From assembly GCA_007694125.1 (NCBI GenBank), contig RECH01000196.1, forward strand, positions 1 through 55,425: a DNA stretch of 55,425 nt, given 5' to 3'. The position numbers and the translations under genes are program-made. The notes beneath the pieces are model-generated. The model was not told the origin of the DNA. It saw nothing but the letters and a program-made list of their open reading frames with translations, and did no database searches. Shown here piece by piece: positions 54,164-55,425 of this stretch. Every line of letters begins with the position of its first letter. The first letter of the stretch is position 1. This DNA is from Leptolyngbya sp. DLM2.Bin15 (GTDB lineage: Bacteria; Cyanobacteriota; Cyanobacteriia; RECH01).

Positions 54164-54556
54164 ATGAAAATTGCCATTTCTAGCCAAAACCAAAATCAGG
54201 TGACAGGTCACCTCGGGCGCTGTCAAAAATTCTGGATTTATGACGTGGAAGGCACCACTATCCAAGATAAACAATTGCTCCAAATCACCAAAGAGCAAAG
54301 CTTTCGCGAGAGTTCGCCCAAAGCGCCTCACCCCCTCGATGGCGTTCAAGTGCTCATTAGCGGTGGCATGGGTCGGGGGTTGGCTCGGCGTCTGGAGTCT
54401 AAAAACATTCAGCCGTTGATTACCCCTGAAACTGACCTAGATGCTGCCGTCATGGCCTACCTATCCGGCACCCTTGCGCTCATGACGCCGGAGGAACATC
54501 ACCAGCTCAAACATGGGGACGACCATGAACACCCCGATGGAGACAGCTCCACCTAA
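54164..54556 (+). CDS. NifX/NifB-C-like (FeMo-cofactor-binding fold) protein with His-rich tail
   Basis: 130 residues. MKIAISSQNQNQVTGHLGRC, then KFWIYDVEG, and a later VQVLISGGMGRGLARRLE reads as the small RNase H-like fold shared by NifX, NafY and the C-terminus of NifB. The tail HHQLKHGDDHEHPDGD is rich in His and Asp and may bind metal. No other nif gene is in the window, and stand-alone members occur in non-fixing organisms, so nitrogen fixation should not be assumed. Confidence 0.85.
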   Translation: MKIAISSQNQNQVTGHLGRCQKFWIYDVEGTTIQDKQLLQITKEQSFRESSPKAPHPLDGVQVLISGGMGRGLARRLESKNIQPLITPETDLDAAVMAYLSGTLALMTPEEHHQLKHGDDHEHPDGDSST

Positions 54557-54916
54557 GGTAGCCGGATCCCGCCCTAGGACTGGAAGGTGCTAGGGCTGCA
54601 CCTGGCTGTAGGCTGGACAGGCTTGGGCTTAGACCGGCTCAGCCTGAACGGGAGCCTGCTATCGCCTGGCATTGACGTTGTGCCAGGCAACCAGTCCTAG
54701 CTTGGTATTTTATCTAGTCTGGTTAGATGAGTTATTGATTCAAGGCTTTAGCAGTACCCGGATGTCTGTAACTCTCTTGTCAGGGGCAGCGGTGGATCGA
54801 ATGCAGCATATCCCAGTCATCAAGAGTTAGCCGGATTGGATATGATATCCTCTCAATTTAGCTTCTCTTCATCCTAAATCTTCTTAATACTGGATCCTCT
54901 TAACATAGATAAAGAA
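54557..54916. other. Intergenic gap, 360 bp, with a hairpin
   Basis: GCCTGGCA (54664-54671) and TGCCAGGC (54681-54688) form a perfect 8-bp stem, about 110 bp after the NifX-like stop and without a T-tract. The rest is Gly/Cys-codon-like GC-rich sequence giving way to an AT-rich stretch at 54840-54916 that probably carries the rhodanese promoter. Confidence 0.5.
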
Positions 54917-55425
54917 ATGCTTGTACATCGTTTAAATCGCACTCTTCGGGTTCTTTGCGTTAGTTTTGCTCTGGCGGTTCTACTTCTGTTTGGGACGGGG
55001 CAAAGCTCGGCCATAGCAGCACCGTTGGTTGACCGTAACGCGATCGCCCCGACCACCTCAGACACCTCCCTTGACCTCAACACCGCAGTTGATCGCGTAC
55101 TTACCTCAATTCCTGCTGGCTACTACAAGATTGACGACGTGGCGGAACTCAAGCGCTTGCTGACCACCTCCCAAGCTCTACTGGTGGACGTGCGCGAACC
55201 CTCTGAGTATCAAGCGGGCCATATTCCTGAGGCGATTAATCTACCACTACGCAGCTTGGCCCAGCATCTTGATCAACTGAATCGCGATCGCCCCGTGGTG
55301 CTGTACTGTTCATCGGGCTATCGTTCGGCTATGGGTGTGGTGACGCTGCACCTACTGGGCTACGACAATGTGCAGGGGTTTCCGCCGAGTTTGGCCGGTT
55401 GGCAAGCAGCGGGAGAAGCGATCGC
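54917..55425 (+). CDS. Secreted rhodanese-domain protein, 3' end outside the window
   Basis: The ATG at 54917 opens a frame that continues past the right edge (169 codons visible). Residues about 1-35 are a signal peptide (hydrophobic core, then SSAIAA). The rhodanese domain has LLVDVREPSEYQAGHIPEA, NLPLRSL, and the active-site Cys131 in VVLYCSSGYRS. Rhodaneses carry a persulfide on this Cys for sulfur transfer or sulfide detoxification. The start has only a weak purine-rich AAAGAA upstream. The missing C-terminus should be short, as the visible part reaches the domain's last helix. Confidence 0.9.
   Translation, partial: MLVHRLNRTLRVLCVSFALAVLLLFGTGQSSAIAAPLVDRNAIAPTTSDTSLDLNTAVDRVLTSIPAGYYKIDDVAELKRLLTTSQALLVDVREPSEYQAGHIPEAINLPLRSLAQHLDQLNRDRPVVLYCSSGYRSAMGVVTLHLLGYDNVQGFPPSLAGWQAAGEAI

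Noticed and set aside
54164-54556. Evidence for nitrogen fixation from the NifX-like gene
   Set aside because: Stand-alone proteins of this fold occur widely without nitrogenase, and no other nif gene is present in the window.

Overview
The window is cyanobacterial chromosome. The palindrome GCGATCGC (HIP1, typical of many cyanobacterial genomes) recurs dozens of times, inside genes and between them. The gene families also fit: CHASE2 hybrid kinase with a DUF928 protein, a b6f-type Rieske protein and REC-GGDEF signalling proteins. No rRNA, tRNA, CRISPR array, integrase or transposase was seen. All calls come from reading the sequence and translations by eye, with no database search.

Layout. 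(1) 1-5951: the 3' part of a very large LamG-containing protein that runs off the left edge. (2) 5982-12115, minus strand: a signalling block with a DUF928 secretory protein, a CHASE2-PAS-histidine kinase with an unusual receiver domain, and a REC-GGDEF-EAL regulator. (3) 12674-18545, minus strand: a small charged protein, then a nucleotide-sugar operon transcribed rfbF > rfbC-like epimerase > SAF-type oxidoreductase > UDP-glucuronate decarboxylase-like enzyme > ugd. (4) 19343-23667: a small membrane protein, a REC-PAS-histidine kinase and a membrane-anchored transglutaminase-like protein. (5) 23705-27626, minus strand: arsR and acr3 downstream of an EF-G paralogue, which ends in a terminator hairpin built from HIP1 octamers. 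(6) 28128-33487: DMT transporter, pyrE, orphan NMT1/THI5-type binding lipoprotein, REC-GGDEF cyclase, ribbon-helix-helix-like protein and uraD. (7) 34198-37040: MBOAT acyltransferase plus SGNH-like partner. (8) 37248-41172: small hypothetical, MocR-type regulator and amidohydrolase. (9) 41271-46529: PadR regulator divergent from an RND efflux pair, with a matched 12-bp inverted repeat between them. (10) 46775-49388: metY and metX. (11) 49687-52786: three overlapping genes, namely a class I glutamine amidotransferase, a DUF1989-GcvT fusion laid out like trimethylamine N-oxide demethylase, and a small unknown protein. (12) 53092-55425: DUF2892 membrane protein, Rieske protein, NifX-like protein with a His-rich tail, and a secreted rhodanese cut by the right edge.

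Two things stand out. The first is the overlapping operon at 49687-52786, a candidate folate-linked demethylation or one-carbon module. The second is a dispersed intergenic element of about 91 bp, with 13-bp terminal inverted repeats and internal palindromes. It occurs as near-complete, nested, fragmentary and TIR-only copies at 13186, 22089, 33737-33941, 37156, 41222, 43257 and 52806-52921. In one copy a palindrome is kept by paired substitutions.

Most of the rest is ordinary housekeeping, signalling and envelope biology. The sugar operon and the MBOAT/SGNH pair point to a decorated extracellular polysaccharide. Three c-di-GMP domains (GGDEF, EAL, GGEEF) point to surface-lifestyle control.
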